NCBI RefSeq assembly: GCF_040869045.1
Contig: NC_090319.1
Coordinates: 374,557,601 to 374,621,600, forward strand
Origin: Eurosta solidaginis
Taxonomy: Eukaryota > Arthropoda > Insecta > Diptera > Tephritidae
Length of the DNA stretch: 64,000 bases
Direction of reading: 5' to 3'
Shown here: positions 9,321-21,849 of the stretch, one piece after another
Layout: each line of letters starts with the position of its first letter
Position numbering within the stretch: the stretch's first letter is position 1
Position numbers and translations under genes: made by a program
Notes under the pieces: generated by a model
The model's input: the letters and a program-made list of their open reading frames with translations, nothing else
Told to the model about the DNA's origin: nothing
The model's database searches: none

Positions 9321-10560
9321 AGGTGGAAGAAAGGTGTTTAGCCTAGCGCACATGTATGGATATGTTCGTGTGTGTGTGTGTCTGGTTGCTGGCCCACTCA
9401 AGTGAGCGCCCCAAAAGTATTCTCGCGACGCGCGCTCTAAAATAGTTTTTTTTGTTTGTTTTTTTTTTTTGTTTTTTTTTTGGATTTCGCCTACATACGC
9501 TAAACAATGATGTGCTCTTTTCATTTGCGTTTTGAAGACGAGTAAACAGTTTGGCGTGAAACGGTTTTCAGCTTGTGGCGGGCGTGATTGAATTCTGATT
9601 TTAATATAAAATTTATACGAAAAGTAACGACGTACCTGCACATGAATTAGTACTAAAAAGTTTTATTGAATGTATTCTGTTTAAACAATAATAAAAAATA
9701 AAAAAACAGAAAAAGGTTACACAAGAACTATATAAAAGAGATCCGCAGGTAGAAGGGGAGTTCCGATCCGCATTGTTGGGAATATGTGTCAAAATAGTAT
9801 AATTTTCGGAATAAGCTTACTGAGGTAGAAAACAAAACAATGACGAAAGGAAATGAATTGAAATCTAACAAATAAAGTGCACAAAGTGAAAAATAAACAA
9901 ATACCTCTGTGTTTACATATGTTTGCGTGTGTGTGTGTGTTTACACTCACGCTCAGAATCAAAAATTAAAAGTATGGAATGTTTTTGATTTATGGGTAAA
10001 CAAAAATTAGGTGCGTATGATATTTATAAACTTTGTGTGAAAAATTCATAATTTTTTTTTAACTTTATATACTTTTTAAGTTGTTAGTATTATTAAGTAC
10101 CTAGGCAATAGAAATTTGCTAGGCGTTTACCGTTTCACCGAAGTGGCCAGATCAACTTAAGGTTCTTTTGATACTCAAGTGGGCGTGGTGCATTATGTTA
10201 GAAGAGTTTCTAATATAGTACATTATTCCTGTACTAAATTTGATCTAAATCGGATGGGGAAATATATATAAATATGTAAATAATTAAGGCTGGGTGGCAA
10301 CCTCACTGAAAGATATTTTCATTGAAGTACCACGTAAATTTTCTTACGTTTGAAACCCATATTGGGATATTTTTTTATATTTATTATATATATGAAAATT
10401 TTCAATTGTGTGGCAACCTTGTTAAAATATCTTCACGTGGTCAAAATTTTTTCAAATTGGCGCTGTTCTGTTGTAAAAACCTCATCTGCGTCAATCTGCG
10501 GCGCCCTTTCCTTATAAATAGCGGATATACAAAGGTATACCTTATGATCAGGACCTTAGG
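9321..10560. other. AT-rich non-coding stretch
   Basis: Poly-T runs at 9447-9482, a GTGTGTGT run near 9368 and another near 9928. Around 10170-10260 there is GTGGGCGTGGTG with AAATTTGATCTAAATCGGA, reminiscent of one very diverged DINE-1-like body module. No gene. Confidence 0.35.
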
Positions 10561-11600
10561 TGGTGTAGTGTAATCCTTACAAGAGGTTGCACGCGCAATT
10601 TACAGCTTCTCCAACTCAATTACACAACTTACCTAACCTTAGCGAACCCTGTTTATTTAGCAGCGAGGCTCTGGCGATCCCAAGTACCTCACGTAAGGAA
10701 GGAGTTGGATAACCTAGAATTTTGAAGTTGTACAAATTGTTCACGCAATGGTCGGACTAGTACCTTAATGGTGCTATTTTCCGGAACGTACGGGATCAAT
10801 GCCCTCAATATCTGCAAAGGGCCGTTAACATCGATAAAACTCTCCAGAAACTTCGGGGAGTCTCCTTATCTCTAAAAGAAAAATAGAAGAAGGGCATACA
10901 TGAGGACTTCCTACACTTCCACTCGGAGTAATTTTTGCTTCTTATGAATGCTTTCGGTGAGTGCCAGGTGGAAGCACAAAGCATAGTCAAACCAGATACT
11001 TCCAGTTAGTCTTCATTTAACCACTTGCTTTCCCACCTAAACTTAAGTAGGAGCGAAAGGCCCGCTTCCCTTATATTTTTCGTAAAACCATTAGCGTACA
11101 AATGTCCCTGCAGCGAATCGTGTTCCGAACTAGCGAAGAGCTTTTGTTTTAGGAAATGGTACTGCTTCAAATTCTGTTCACTTGCAGAACTTTCAACTGA
11201 CACTTCTAACTGTGCGATGTCCTACGAAATGAGCATTGTCCTTTTTTGTAGATCTTTTAAAAGCATTCTTAACTGGTTCAGGCGATTTTAGATAAGCGCT
11301 GCCTTTGTTTGAATTATTGAAATACATATAGCTCAGATTTAAGCGCTGTTAGTAAGAAGGAGGCTACCAATAGTCTCCGTCTGCATCCGATTAGCACGAG
11401 TTCCGGCCAGTAAACCTCTAGTGCGGAGCTGTCGCTTTGCTTTGTTGCAGGGATGATTCGTCTTGTCCACATTTTGAACATAGGCAAAGAAACTGATTAC
11501 ATGGCTCCTATTACACCTGATATTGACAGCTTCTGCTGTGGGAGCTTGTTGGTATGCGCATTTTTCCAAGCATCATTGCAATAGATGACTTTAGAAGACG
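10561..11600 (-). other. decayed open frames, unassigned
   Basis: Three minus-strand open stretches (10805-10990, 11006-11203, 11339-11569) and the adjoining translation NGPLQILRALIPYVPENST upstream of 10800 look like remnants of coding sequence broken by stops. I do not recognise the family; an old retroelement or a host pseudogene are both possible. Confidence 0.25.
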
Positions 11601-13079
11601 CCTTTAAGCACCCTCACTGCATATTTGAAAATGAGGAAAGCTATAGGAAACTTGAGATCCCACAATCATCCCAGTTAGTCCATAAAGCCTTAATTGAAGT
11701 TTAGCTTTTCTTGAGGTGCGCTGCTCACTGCGCTTGATAGTCTCAGGTTTGCTCTCCTTTGTATATCACAGAACTTTAGTTGACTGACGAATGAAGGGCA
11801 GTGTCGAGAGAACATGTTATGACTCTAAGAGTCTTCGTGGGCAAATTTCTCAGGAAGATTTGCAGTCATCACATATATGACTGCGGTGAGTATCGAAGTA
11901 TATTTAGTAACGATATTTATGAGTATAAGAGTTTCGGTGGCTCGGTCATTGTATACGAATGAAAAAATACTCCTATCGACATCCGTAATTGAAAGCAGAG
12001 GAAGGGAGACAACTTAAGTGATTTTCGCAGAGCTAAGTCGAGAAAGACTTGATCCCATTTGGTGCTACCATTTGACGTCAATTATAGTTAGACAGGGATA
12101 GCTGGGCTATCAAGCACCAACCAAAGTTTGTTTTATTTTTGCCAACTAGAAAAGTTAACAAACCAGATAACATAATACCAAACATTCCTCATTCAAAATC
12201 TTTTCGATATACAGTGGGTCATCGTGATCTTTACTGACAATAGTGCCTACGTATCGATGGATATCGATAACAGTCAATCATAATATACCATGTAATTCAC
12301 AATGAGTTTTCAAATATTTTAGAAAAAATCGATTTATCTTTTAAAATGTCACTACATTTTAAATTAGTGCTTGTAGAAAGCGACATATAACGTCAACTGT
12401 CGATCAACATCAACTAAATATGTACGTTGAGTCAAACGTAAAAATATCCTTAAAGACAGAAAAAATACAAAAAAAAAAAACTAACAAAATATTTACAGAC
12501 CACTTTTTTCTGAAAGTGCTACTAAAAACATTCCCCAGCTGAAATTATAACAACAACTATTGAGTATGTGAAAATAAATTCAACACATAAGCAAAATAAA
12601 TAAAATCTCAGTACGAAAATTGTTACGCGTTACGCATACGCAATGGGCGACGCGCATGCGCAAACGCATACGAATGCGCAGCACATCAATTGCGATCTTG
12701 CCGCCAATATCGTTAGCGTCGCGAATTCAATTTCTACGTTGGAATTCAAATACGCACTTGTCATTGTTGTTTTTTTTTTCAAGAACAATGTCTAGTTGTT
12801 TAGGTTGCAAAACAAATATTCTGTTGCTAATATCGTGTTAATCCGCATGTTTTCGCCACCACAAACAATGCGCGTAACAGCAACAACAATAGTAACACAA
12901 CAACAACAACAATAGCAATACAACAACAATAAATTCATTGGCAACTATAAAAAATGTGAAACAATAAAAAAAAAGAATATTAACAACGATTTGCTTATAA
13001 TCAAGCACTTGTACTCATACATCTGCGCAGGAAAAAATTGCAGCGAAAATGATTTGCAAATTTTAAGAGTTATAATTTT
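11601..13079. other. no gene; CAA-rich microsatellite
   Basis: Non-coding. 12875-12935 is an imperfect CAACAA/ACAATA array. Fly-type poly-A runs are scattered through it. No gene is supported. Confidence 0.4.
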
Positions 13080-14400
13080 CTTTTAGATATTTTCAAGATT
13101 TGGAAAAAAAATTTTAATGAATTGTATATTCGATTTTTTTTAAATCCCCAGAAAGTTTACAAATTTGTAATAAAATAAAAAAAAAAAAATATTACAAAAA
13201 TGAACAAGCGCTCTTGTAGTCCAACTCATATCACAAAGTACAAGTTTGAAGCCTCTCCAAATTCGTATGATTTTTTTGCAATAATTTTCTTTTATATAAA
13301 CTTATTGAAATAAAATTTCAAAAATTTAAAATAAAAATTTGAAATTTTCAAAGTCCATCGAAAGTGGTAGACATAGCCTTCGGTTTACAATTCTTATTCA
13401 AAAAGTCTTTCACGATTCCCAATAAATATTTGGAAATTTTCATAAATATTTAAAAAAAATTAATAAAATAAAAATTTGGAATTTTAAAACTTTTCTTATT
13501 TTTAGATTTTTTTGAAGTCGTTTTCGAAATTGGTAAGCACAGCTTTTGTTTAATGGTTCTTATCTTACCAGCTTCCATAATTAAAAATTAACTTTGAAAA
13601 TTTTCATGTAGGTTTTTTTTTACTTTTCGAATTTTCAAGTTTTCTCGAAAACGTTTTCGAAATCGACTAACATAGATTTTATCACACAGTTCATACTCAA
13701 AAAGGTTCCCTAAGGTTTTAAATAAAAACTTTGAAATTAATTTTAAATATTTTCAAATTTGTTTTACATAACTTAAAAATTTTTTCGAAATTGCTTTCAA
13801 ATTAATTTCACATAACTTTCATCTTACAACTAGTTCTCAAAAAATTTTATGAAATTCTAATTACAAATTTGGAAATTTTTATGATTTTTAAAAACTAAAA
13901 ATTTTCGATATGTTGAAAAAAATTTGGATATTTTTAAGGGGATAATAAGAAATTTAAAATTTTCATGAAAATATTATCGAAGTTCGTTAACATGTGTTGT
14001 ACAATTGTCACGTGTAACGATTTTTCTTAAAAATCCAATTAAAAATTTTGAAATTTTCATAGAGATCGTTAAAAACCTTAAGAATTTTAAAACTGTTTCG
14101 CAAACTTTTTCAAATTTAGCTAATATAGCTTTTCTTATATAATTCATTATCAAAAAGTTTCTTTAAACTACTAACCAAAAATTTGGAAATTTTCATAAAG
14201 ACCTTTAAACTCGTTAGTTTTAAAATTTCTTCGAAAATTTTTTTGAAATTGGTAACATAGCTTTTGCATATAATTCATTCTCAAACATTTTTCTAAAACT
14301 CTAATTAAAAATTTGGAAATTTTCATGAAGATTTCGGGTTTCCAATATTTTTTAGAAAATGTTTTGAAATTGTAGCACATTTTCAAATTTTTCCAAACGA
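13080..14400. repeat. diverged AT-rich satellite, ~130-bp unit
   Basis: A recurring block combines AAATTTGGAAATTTTCATGA, AATTTTCTCGAAAA, GAAATTGGTAACATAGCTTTT and TTCATTCTCAAAAAG. The ACATAG-like anchor falls at about 13370, 13533, 13669, 13810, 13987, 14118, 14250 and 14372, mostly 122-165 bp apart. Units are strongly diverged. Short minus-strand frames here are repeat artefacts. Confidence 0.65.
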
Positions 14401-15179
14401 AAATAAAACAATGAAGAAAATAACCGGTAAAATTTGCAAACATCCTGCTGCTTTTCTAGTCGCGGGTGTAGTTGTGCATATGCGTTCCTATAAATATTTA
14501 ATTTTGCATATCTTATTCTTTTCGTTTCTTTTTTATTGGCTTTTATTGTCATTTATCGATTTGGCGACACATAATTAATATTCCAAGCATTTATTTTAGA
14601 ATGCGATGCCCAGCGTTCTGGCTACTAAACGGCTTGCTGTTGCTATTTCATATGCTGTTGTTGTTTTTTTTTTATATTTTTCCCAAGTAATTTTTTTGAA
14701 ACTTTGTAAGTTTTTCAGTTGTTGTTGTTGTTGGTGCTCAAATAGCAGGGGTGGAGATGGCTGGGACGTTAACTCGATGCACAGTGTGTAAATTTCTCAA
14801 ATAAAAAGGTATTTTCCTTTATGTTATTGATTAATAGAACCATATATACACATATCTACGAATGTATGTTTTTATGCAGTATTTTTTGGTTTGTATAGAT
14901 AACAGGCTTAAATACGTACCTTGGTTCGCACCAAGAGAGTAAAACATAACACATTTGTGGAATTCAAAAATGTAATTTCAATTATTGATTGGACCTCGAT
15001 CTAATCCACATGCCAAATATAATCGCTCTAGGTCGAACAGATTGAGAGTTGTAGCAGAAAATGTTTCTAGGTGGAAAGGAGTAAGGCAATGATAAAGAAA
15101 TAGACCACGAAGCAGTGCCGAGTTCCGATATACATAGTAGCGAAAGGGCAACTGAAACAATTTCAAAATGATTAGGATA
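14401..15179. other. no gene seen
   Basis: AT-rich sequence with a GTT microsatellite at about 14718-14735. 14990-15180 is more balanced in composition, with a degenerate minus-strand frame. Nothing recognised. Confidence 0.4.
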
Positions 15180-15740
15180 TAGTCTCAAAATTGCCATTGG
15201 ATTTTCCTTAGATTAGTCCCGAAATGATATTGGGATAAATCCTGTAGATTCTTCTGGAAGGGTCCTCTAATATTCCCGAACACAATCATGAAATGGTACC
15301 GGAAAACCTGAAATTATGTCTAAAAAGTTTCGAAAAAGCCAATAAAAGAAAACGGATATAATCCCGAAATGTTTCGGAGGTAGTCCCGAACTTGTCACTA
15401 AAGTAATACCGAAATGATCACAAAAACAATGCCGCAATAGTTTCGAACTCATAACGAACTATCCCTAAAATGATTCGGAGATAGTGGAGAAATCTTCCGA
15501 AGTTAATTCTGAAATCATCCTGATACTATCTATAAAAAAATCCTACATGGTTCCGAAATGTCCACAAAAACTTACCCGGAATATTCCCGCGGGTATCTCG
15601 AAAACAGCACTGAATTATCCGGAGATATTTGTGAAATAATTCCGAAATTGACACTAGGGAATCCGGATGTAGACCCGAACTGATACGTAGGTAGTCCAGA
15701 AATAATCATGTTCCAATATCCTCCGTAAAACCAAAATGTA
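15180..15740. repeat. degenerate CCGAAATG short-unit satellite
   Basis: Repeated variants of TCCCGAAATG, ACCGAAATGAT and TAGTCCCGAA occur every 15-40 bp. The same family is at 42440-43830. Frames rich in FG, SG and FR on the minus strand are a by-product. Confidence 0.6.
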
Positions 15741-16007
15741 TTTTTCCCGTGAGCTTAATAACATTGGTCAAGGTCAATATACTTAAAGTTGCAAACAAAT
15801 ATTAAATAGTAACTGCTTTTAGGGGCTTAGAACACCACTCAAGCCTCTTTAGAAAAAAATTACCAGTGAATCCTTTCTGGTTGTTGTATATGTGAGTGTC
15901 AGATTTAATCCAAATTCGCCAAGTCGCTGTGGAGTGGTTGAGGTACAAAAACATGCAAACGAATTCCACCAAATTCGGTTCAGCCGTTCATATTTCTCAT
16001 GCAATTG

Positions 16008-16320
16008 CGGACGCCGTGGTGTGGTGATAGCGTGCTCCGCCTATCACACCAAAGATGCTGGGCCCCCGCCACGGGCAAAGCAACATCGAATATTTAGAAA
16101 AAAGCTTTTTCAATTAGGCAAAAAATTTTTTAAAACGGGTTCGCTCCTCCGCAGTGATTTGGCAAACACTCCGGGTGTATTTCTGCGACGAAAAGCCTCT
16201 CCGTGAAAACACATCTGCCTTGCAGGAAAAATTAATAAGAGCACGATGTAAATTGGAAAAGAAGCTCGGCCTCAAGTCTCTTCGGAGGTTATGGCGCCTT
16301 TCATTTTTTATTTATTTTAT
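16008..16320 (+). mobile_element. tRNA-derived SINE
   Basis: The head GCCGTGGTGTGGTGATAGCG resembles a pol III A box in a tRNA, followed by TGCTCCGCC, an anticodon-arm-like stretch. The body runs through GCAAAGCAACATC, CTCCGGGTGTATTTCTGC, CATCTGCCTTGCAG and GAAGCTCGGCCT, and ends GGCGCCTTTCA with TTTATTTATT. A segment after the CTTGCAG motif is deleted relative to 46981-47338. Transposition would depend on LINE enzymes in trans. Confidence 0.75.
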
Positions 16321-16440
16321 AACTGCTATTCATGCCTATTTCTGTTCCTATTTATATTCCTTTTCCTGTTACTAGTGCTATTATTATGTATATTCCTATT
16401 CTTAGACCTGTTCCTATTCCAATTCCTATTCCAATCTGGT
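16321..16440 (+). repeat. CCTATT hexanucleotide array
   Basis: Imperfect CCTATT/CCTGTT/CCAATT hexamers repeat through to 16440, directly after the SINE tail; it may have grown from that tail. Confidence 0.65.
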
Positions 16441-17690
16441 AGATGGCATACTCACTTTTCCGAAACTTATTAAGCATATTATGTGAATTCAATGTTGAAA
16501 TCTTGTAAGGATCGCTCGACGGATTTTGAATTTAAAAGATACACAGACACATTAATTTTCATTTATAATATTTCTGACTTTAGACTTACATCAAGCAGTG
16601 AAATTCTTGCGACTAACCATTGTATCGCCTTATGTTTCATGCGCTGCTTCCTCTGTTTTCGCAGCTAGCGTCTGTAACTCAATTGCTTTCACTGTAAGTA
16701 AGGCACAATGCGCATGCGCGCCATAATTTTACTATGCGCCCCGAAACGTGCGACATTATTGCATGTACGCAAATTTCTTTAGTTTGCCGTTTATTCGCTC
16801 TTATCATAAAATGTGCATAATTATTATTTTATGCGTTTTCGATTATTTCTTTTCATGCGAATTGAGCTGATTTCTTGTAATTGATGTAAATTTATCGATC
16901 TGCTCTGGTGGCCCTTTTGCTTTTAATTTTTGTTTTGAATTGCAATGAATCAAAAGTGCATGCAAAAGCGGCGTTATATGGATGAAAAAGTAGTAGTGGT
17001 TAAGTGGACGAAAATCTTTTTGAGAGTAGACAATTTTAAGGGCTGAAGAAATTCCACATATAAATTAATTGCTGTTAATGAGTTAAGCCAAGTTTCATAA
17101 ATATATAAATCTTTACTTAAAATACTTTAACATTTTAATTTCAACAAAAATTCAAATTGCCAGTTCACAATGCGCATTAGTGCTAAACAAATCATTTTAG
17201 TCATCAAAAAATTACGTAGAAAAACGAAATAACATCCTTTCTATAAAAATATCAACAACACCAAATTTGTATGCCTCAAAGTGTGTATTTTTTTATTTGT
17301 GTACCTTTGAAATGCTTGCAATAAATTTTAAAATGGCTTACGTCATGTTTTTAAAAACGAATTTTATATCTTAATAAATTTTAAATCTATTTCTTTTTAT
17401 TCTTGGTGGTATTCCTGCATCCACACTTACATATTATGTACATTAGGCTGCCTCGCATATAAAAAAACGCATGCTCCCCTCTTTTATACTTTTACTGCTC
17501 TAATCTCAATCCTTTTTGTTTGTAATATGGTCTGTACTGTATATGCACTCAGCCGAATTATCGCAGCAGAGACAGCGCAACGAATGCTACGCGACACACA
17601 TAAACATACACGAACAGAAAAATGAAAGAAAACTAGAAAACCACAAAACCGTAGGAAACTTGAAGGGTATATAAGCGGTGAAAAAGTGAA
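16441..17690. other. no gene seen; ordinary non-coding DNA
   Basis: AT-rich, non-repetitive, fly intron-like sequence with ATGCGCATGCGCGCC near 16710. No frame or RNA is supported. Confidence 0.4.
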
Positions 17691-18250
17691 GCTTGTCGTC
17701 CACTTCCATGAATTTTGTAACTGAAACTATGCAAACAAATCTCAAAAATGTTTTCAAAAGAATTCGAAAATTTGAGAAAGTTTTACGAAATTTTCGAACT
17801 TAACATTTGGAGTTCTCAGAATATTTTGGAGTGTGCAGTTTTTTAATCCAATTAGTTTTAGTCTAAAAAAGTAGGCACAAGTCATAGTTCCCTCAAATTT
17901 CGCGTTGATTTGCGTCGATGGCCAATTTGTTTCCGAAGGGTGTTTTAGATTTTCCTCCATACAAGTTGTGAAATATTTTTTTTATATGGAAGAAAATCTG
18001 AAACAACGTTCGAAAAAAAACGGCCATATCTCGAGAGAGATCTATAAATTATAGCTCACTATACTAAAATTGATTATGCTACAAAACTGCATACTCAAAA
18101 AATTCATAGAACTCCAAATAAGATGTTTGAAAATTTTTCGATATTTCGAATTGCTTCGAAAATATTTTTTGAGTTTGGTTTGCGTAGTTTCAAAATTCAT
18201 AAAAGTTTTTTCCCAAAATATCGGAAATAAAAAACAAATATTGGACAAAG
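17691..18250. repeat. diverged units of the 13-14 kb satellite
   Basis: 18060-18190 carries ATACTCAAAAAATTCATAG, TTTGAAAATTTTTCG and GCTTCGAAAATATTTTTTGAG; 17700-17830 carries the complementary order (TTTTCAAAAGAATTCGAAAA, TTTACGAAATTTTCGAA). Both resemble units at 13080-14400, apparently in opposite orientations. Confidence 0.4.
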
Positions 18251-18847
18251 TATGATAAAAATTGCCACTACTGTTTTTTCTTTGTTGCTGTAAATAAAAC
18301 TCTTTTTGATGAGACACCCTAACGTACATACATATGTACACAAATATGTATGTTGTTTAGAGCGCCACAAGGGATTCGGTCAAGTGCATTAGCAGGAAAG
18401 AACATAAAATTCGAATAAATGTAGAAATCCGAGTACTTGCCTGGTTTTTTTTTTTTGTTTTTTTTTTTTCAATATTAATTGCAAACCTTGAACAAAAAAA
18501 AAAAAATATTTTCACCATAAAAATTTACCACACTTTTTGACCGTTTTTACATTTAAAACCCTAAAATATTAAAGCATAAACCATCGCTGCCTCCAAATTT
18601 TGATATAAAATTGAAGACGTGCATGGATGAATCACGATGGCTCGTTGATGTGCTCGTGAGAGAATGGCTGACACAGCATAATTAGGAATCCCGATGGACG
18701 GGGAAAGGCATGAGGACAATGGGTCTTTAGAGCGTTTGCCATAGTGACCCGAATGGGAGGAGCAGTTAGTAGCCGCGGTGTAAGTTTTATGGTAGGGTTT
18801 TTCAATATAGCAGTTATCTGCAACGCTGCAGACGTGAGTAACGACTC
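18251..18847. other. no gene seen
   Basis: Poly-T and poly-A runs at 18447-18510; the minus strand of 18561-18850 is open but unrecognised. Confidence 0.35.
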
Positions 18848-21283
18848 TTTTTATACTCAGTTGAGCAGAGCTCACAGAGTATATTAAGTTTGATTGGATA
18901 ACGGTTGGTTGTACATATATAAAGGAATCGAGATAGATATAGACTTCCATATATCAAAATAATCAGGATGGAAAAAAAATTTGATTGAGCCATGTCCGTC
19001 CGTCCGTCCGTTAACACGATAACTTGAGTAAATTTTGAGGTATCTTGATGAAATTTGGTATGTAGGTTCCTGAGCACTCATCTCAGATCGCTATTTAAAA
19101 TGAACGATATCGGACTATAACCACGCCCACTTTTTCGATATCGAAAATTTCGAAAAACCGAAAAAGTGGGATAATTCATTACCAAAGACAGATAAAGCGA
19201 CGAAACTTGGTAGATGAGTTGAATTTATGACGCAGAACAGAAAATTAGTAAAATTTTGGACAATGGGCGTGGCACCGCCCACTTTTAAAAGAAGGTAATT
19301 TAAAATTTTTGCAAGCTGTAATTTGTCAGTCGTTGAAGATATCATGATGAAATTTGGCAGGGACGTTACTCCTATTACTATATGTATGCCTAATAAAAAT
19401 TAGCAAAATCGGGGAAGGACCACGCCCACTTTAAAAAAAAAAATTTTTTTTCAAGTAAAATTTTAACAAAAAATTTAATATCTTTACAATATATAAGTAA
19501 ATTATGTCTACATTCAACTCCAGTAATGATATGGTGCAACAAAATACAAAAATAAAAGAAAATTTCAAAATGGGCGTGGCTCCGCCCTTTTTCATTTAAT
19601 TTGTCTAGGATACTTTTAACGCCATAAGTCGAACAAAAATTAACCAATCCTTTTGAAATTTGGTAGGGGCATAGATTTTATAATGTTAACTGTTTTCTGT
19701 GAAAACGGGCGAAATCGGTTGATGCCATGCCCAGTTTTTATACACAGTCGTTCGTCTGTCCTTCCGCATGGCCGTTAACACGATAACTTGAGCAAAAATC
19801 GACATATCTTTAATGAACTTAGTTCACGTACTTACTTGAACTCACTTTATCTTGGTATGAAAAATGAACGAAATCCGACAATGACCACGCCCACTTTTTC
19901 GATATCGAAAATTACGAAAAATGAAAAAAATTCCGAATTGAAGCGAAATATAACTTTAGAAAAAACTTTATAAAATGGTTGTGACACCTACCATATTAAG
20001 TAGAAAAAATGAAAAAGTTCTGCAGGGCGAAATAAAAAACCCTTAAAATCTTGGCAGGTATTATATATATAAATAAATTAGCGGTATCCAACAGATGATG
20101 TTCTGGGTCACCCTGGTCCACATTTGGGTCGATATCTGGAAAACGCCTTCACATATACAACTACCACCACTCCCTTTTAAAATACTCATTAATACCTTTA
20201 ATTTGATACCCATATCCTACAAACACATTCTAGAGTCACCCCTGGTCCACCTTTATGGCGATATTTTGAAACTTCGTCCACCTATAGAACTAAGGCCCAC
20301 TCCCTTTTAAAATACTCATTAACACCTTTCGTTTGATGCCCATATTGTACAAACAAATTCTAGGGTCACCCCTGGTCCACCTTTATGGCGATATCTCGAA
20401 ACGGCGTCCACCTATGGAACTAAGGATTACTCCCTTTTAAAATACTCATTAACACCTTTCATTTGATACCCATATTGTACAAACAAATTCTAGGGTCACC
20501 CCTGGTCCACCTTTATGGCGATATCTCGAAGAGGGGTCCACCTCTGGAACTAAGGATTACTCGCTTTTAAAATACTCATCAACACCTTTCATTTGATACC
20601 CATATCGTACAAACGCACTCTAGGGTCACCCCTGGTCCACCTTTATGGCGATATCTCGAAACGGGGTCCACCTATGGAACTAAGGATTACTCCCTTTTAA
20701 AACCCTCATTAATACCTTTAATTTGATACCCATATCGTACAAACACATTCTAGAGTCACCCCTGGTCCACCTTTATGGCGATATCTCGAAACGGCGTCCA
20801 CCTATGGAACTAAAAATTACTCCCTTTTAAAATACTCATTAACACCTTTCATTTGATACCCATATTGTACAAACAAATTCTAGGGTCACCTCTGGTCCAC
20901 CTTTATGGCGATATCTCGAAACTGCGTTCACCTATGGAACTAAGGATTACTCCCTTTTAAAATACTCATTAACACCTTTCATTTGATACCCATATCGTAC
21001 AAACGCATTCTAGAGTCACCCCTGGTCCACCTTTATGGCGATATCTCGAAAAGGCGACCTCCTATCCAACTACCACCACTCCCTTTCCACCTATAGAACT
21101 ATGGCCCACTCCTTCATAAAATACTCTTTAATGCCTTTCATTTGATACACATGTCACACAAACACATTCCAGGGCTTCCCTCGGTTCATTTTCCTACATG
21201 GTTATTTTCCCTTATGTTGTCACCATAGCTCTCAACTGAGTATGTAATGTTCGGTTACACCCGAACTTAACCTTCCTTACTTG
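18848..21283 (+). mobile_element. DINE-1/INE-1-like Helentron relative, copy 1
   Basis: The 5' end is TTTATACTCAGTTGAGCAGA; the 3' end is CATACTCAGTTGAGAG in reverse complement followed by a GTTCGG/CCGAAC hairpin and CCTTCCTTACTTG. Between them are GCCATGTCCGTCCGTCCG, six diverged ~150-bp modules each carrying CCACGCCCAC or its complement (near 19121, 19263, 19420, 19572, 19725, 19887), and a 130-bp minisatellite. The layout (subterminal inverted repeat, GTCY microsatellite, CCACGCCC motifs, 3' hairpin) is that of Drosophila INE-1 (family knowledge). There is no transposase, so mobilisation must be in trans. An internal 12-bp-arm hairpin is at 19126-19170. Confidence 0.82.
20101..21150 (+). 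repeat. 130-bp minisatellite inside DINE-1-like copy 1
   Basis: The anchor CTAGAGTCACCCCTGGTCC recurs at 20231, 20361, 20491, 20621, 20751, 20881 and 21011, exactly 130 bp apart, with partial units at both ends. Because 130 is not a multiple of three, a single frame cannot run through the array; it is not coding. Confidence 0.92.
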
Positions 21284-21654
21284 TTAACTATGACTAATTA
21301 TAAAAGACATATCATGACCGTCTCTGCGATGACAACAAAATATGATCGGCAACTTACAATTCACCGTGGACAAGGAAGGGGTATTAGGTTTGACAGTTTT
21401 AAATCTCAGCCTCCATGATGAACAAATTGATTTTGATTGATTTCGCTGCAGATCGAAAAGTGTCTATCTATGGTTCCAGATTTCAGCAAGTCACTTGACT
21501 CTTGATTAAAGAAATAATCTAAATCCACGTGACTGCCGGATCATCGTCATTTTATAAAAGTTGAAATTTTTTCAGCGCAAGCTGCCTACTGAAGTAGGAA
21601 TGTTGGTTCACCATGAAGCTTTAGTCATAGTGGCTTTAGCAGATATAGTGTAAA
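21284..21654. other. spacer between two DINE-1-like elements, no gene
   Basis: 371 bp of unassigned sequence between the 3' ends of copies 1 and 2, which face each other. Confidence 0.5.
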
Positions 21655-21849
21655 CAAGTAGGGAAGGCTAAGTTCGGGTGCAACCGAACATTACATACTC
21701 AGTTGAGAGCTATGGAGACAAAATAAGGAAAATCACCATGTAGGAAAATGAACCTAGGGAACCCTGGAATGTGGTTGTATGACATGTGTATCAAATGGAA
21801 GGTATTAAAGAGTATTCTAAGAGAGAGTAGGCCATAGTTCTATGGATGG

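Noticed and set aside
16008..16080. Possible true tRNA gene
   Set aside because: Only the A-box half resembles a tRNA, arms are not complementary throughout, and the same head occurs at five places fused to a SINE body.
20095..20310. ORFs in the minisatellite (for example LIPISYKHILESPLVHLYGD repeats)
   Set aside because: Unit length 130 is not divisible by three, the frame changes every unit, and the same short peptides appear in every copy on either strand.
18848..21283. LTR retrotransposon or foldback interpretation of the DINE-1-like copies
   Set aside because: No direct terminal repeats, no target duplications found, inverted repeats are short and subterminal, and the layout matches INE-1.
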